From the NCBI RefSeq assembly GCF_005871205.1, contig NZ_SWKM01000018.1:1-39989 (forward strand): a stretch of DNA of 39,989 nt, in the 5' to 3' direction. How positions within the stretch are numbered: the first letter of the stretch is position 1; the number at the start of each line of letters is the position of its first letter. Made by a program: the position numbers and the translations under genes. Under the pieces are notes generated by a model. It was not told the DNA's origin, ran no database searches, and was given only the letters and a program-made list of their open reading frames with translations. Origin of the DNA: Marinobacter alexandrii (GTDB lineage Bacteria > Pseudomonadota > Gammaproteobacteria > Pseudomonadales > Oleiphilaceae). Below, piece by piece: positions 39,908 to 39,989 of the stretch.

Positions 39908-39989
39908 TATTTCAATGACTTACAAATACCTCTGTCATATCGAGAACCAAAACTGTCAACGAAACGACGACGATGCCTCGAATGATCAA

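Overview
The window is chromosomal DNA from a gammaproteobacterium of the Pseudomonas/Marinobacter type, and a marine relative such as Marinobacter is my best guess. The guess rests on gene order: tyrS-M23 peptidase-anmK / erpA-bactofilin-argC, mrcB with an adjacent TPR lipoprotein, dksA-gluQ-cbrA-cbrB-[sRNA]-pcnB-folK-panB-panC, and folK/folB/plsY/tsaD/rpsU/dnaG/rpoD/tRNA-Ile2. These are the arrangements I know from Pseudomonas. Nearly all of the sequence is core housekeeping DNA with tightly packed, overlapping genes. I see no intact insertion sequence, prophage or CRISPR array.

Layout. Positions 1-311 hold three tandem minus-strand stable-RNA promoters that should drive an rRNA operon lying just left of the window. 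Positions 312-7260 carry tyrS, an M23 peptidase, anmK, and the minus-strand group argC-DUF6776-bactofilin-erpA. Positions 7160-12227 hold a ClC chloride protein, hemJ, thiD-thiE and hemL (tetrapyrrole and thiamine synthesis). Positions 12228-14610 are the most accessory-like part: a secreted family I.1 lipase behind a strongly structured, regulated leader, and a DUF4382 lipoprotein. Positions 14623-17638 carry an unusual hairpin, an LpoP-like lipoprotein and PBP1b. Positions 17717-20494 carry a 12-bp tandem repeat, a two-domain kinase-like protein, a small Rieske protein and sfsA.

Positions 20659-32723 are the regulatory centre: dksA, gluQ, a 58-codon membrane ORF (cbrX-like), the SLC5-histidine kinase CbrA, the sigma54 activator CbrB, then a gene-poor stretch of about 700 bp. 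This stretch contains three GTAACACTT boxes, a near-consensus sigma54 promoter, four CA-rich Hfq/Crc-type motifs and a terminator. I read it as a CrcZ-type carbon-catabolite-control sRNA. It is followed by pcnB, folK, panB, panC and pgi. Positions 32706-39907 carry a second folK, folB, plsY, tsaD, the rpsU-dnaG-rpoD macromolecular synthesis block and tRNA-Ile2(CAU).

The most interesting link is between distant parts. The lipase leader carries a perfect TGTGA-N6-TCACA (CRP/Vfr-type) site and a CA-rich patch next to its ribosome binding site. The CrcZ-like RNA about 14 kb away is of the type that relieves repression at such patches. Together they suggest that lipase production is under carbon catabolite control through CbrAB-CrcZ-Hfq/Crc. 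The individual motifs are visible in the sequence; the regulatory circuit is inference from Pseudomonas.
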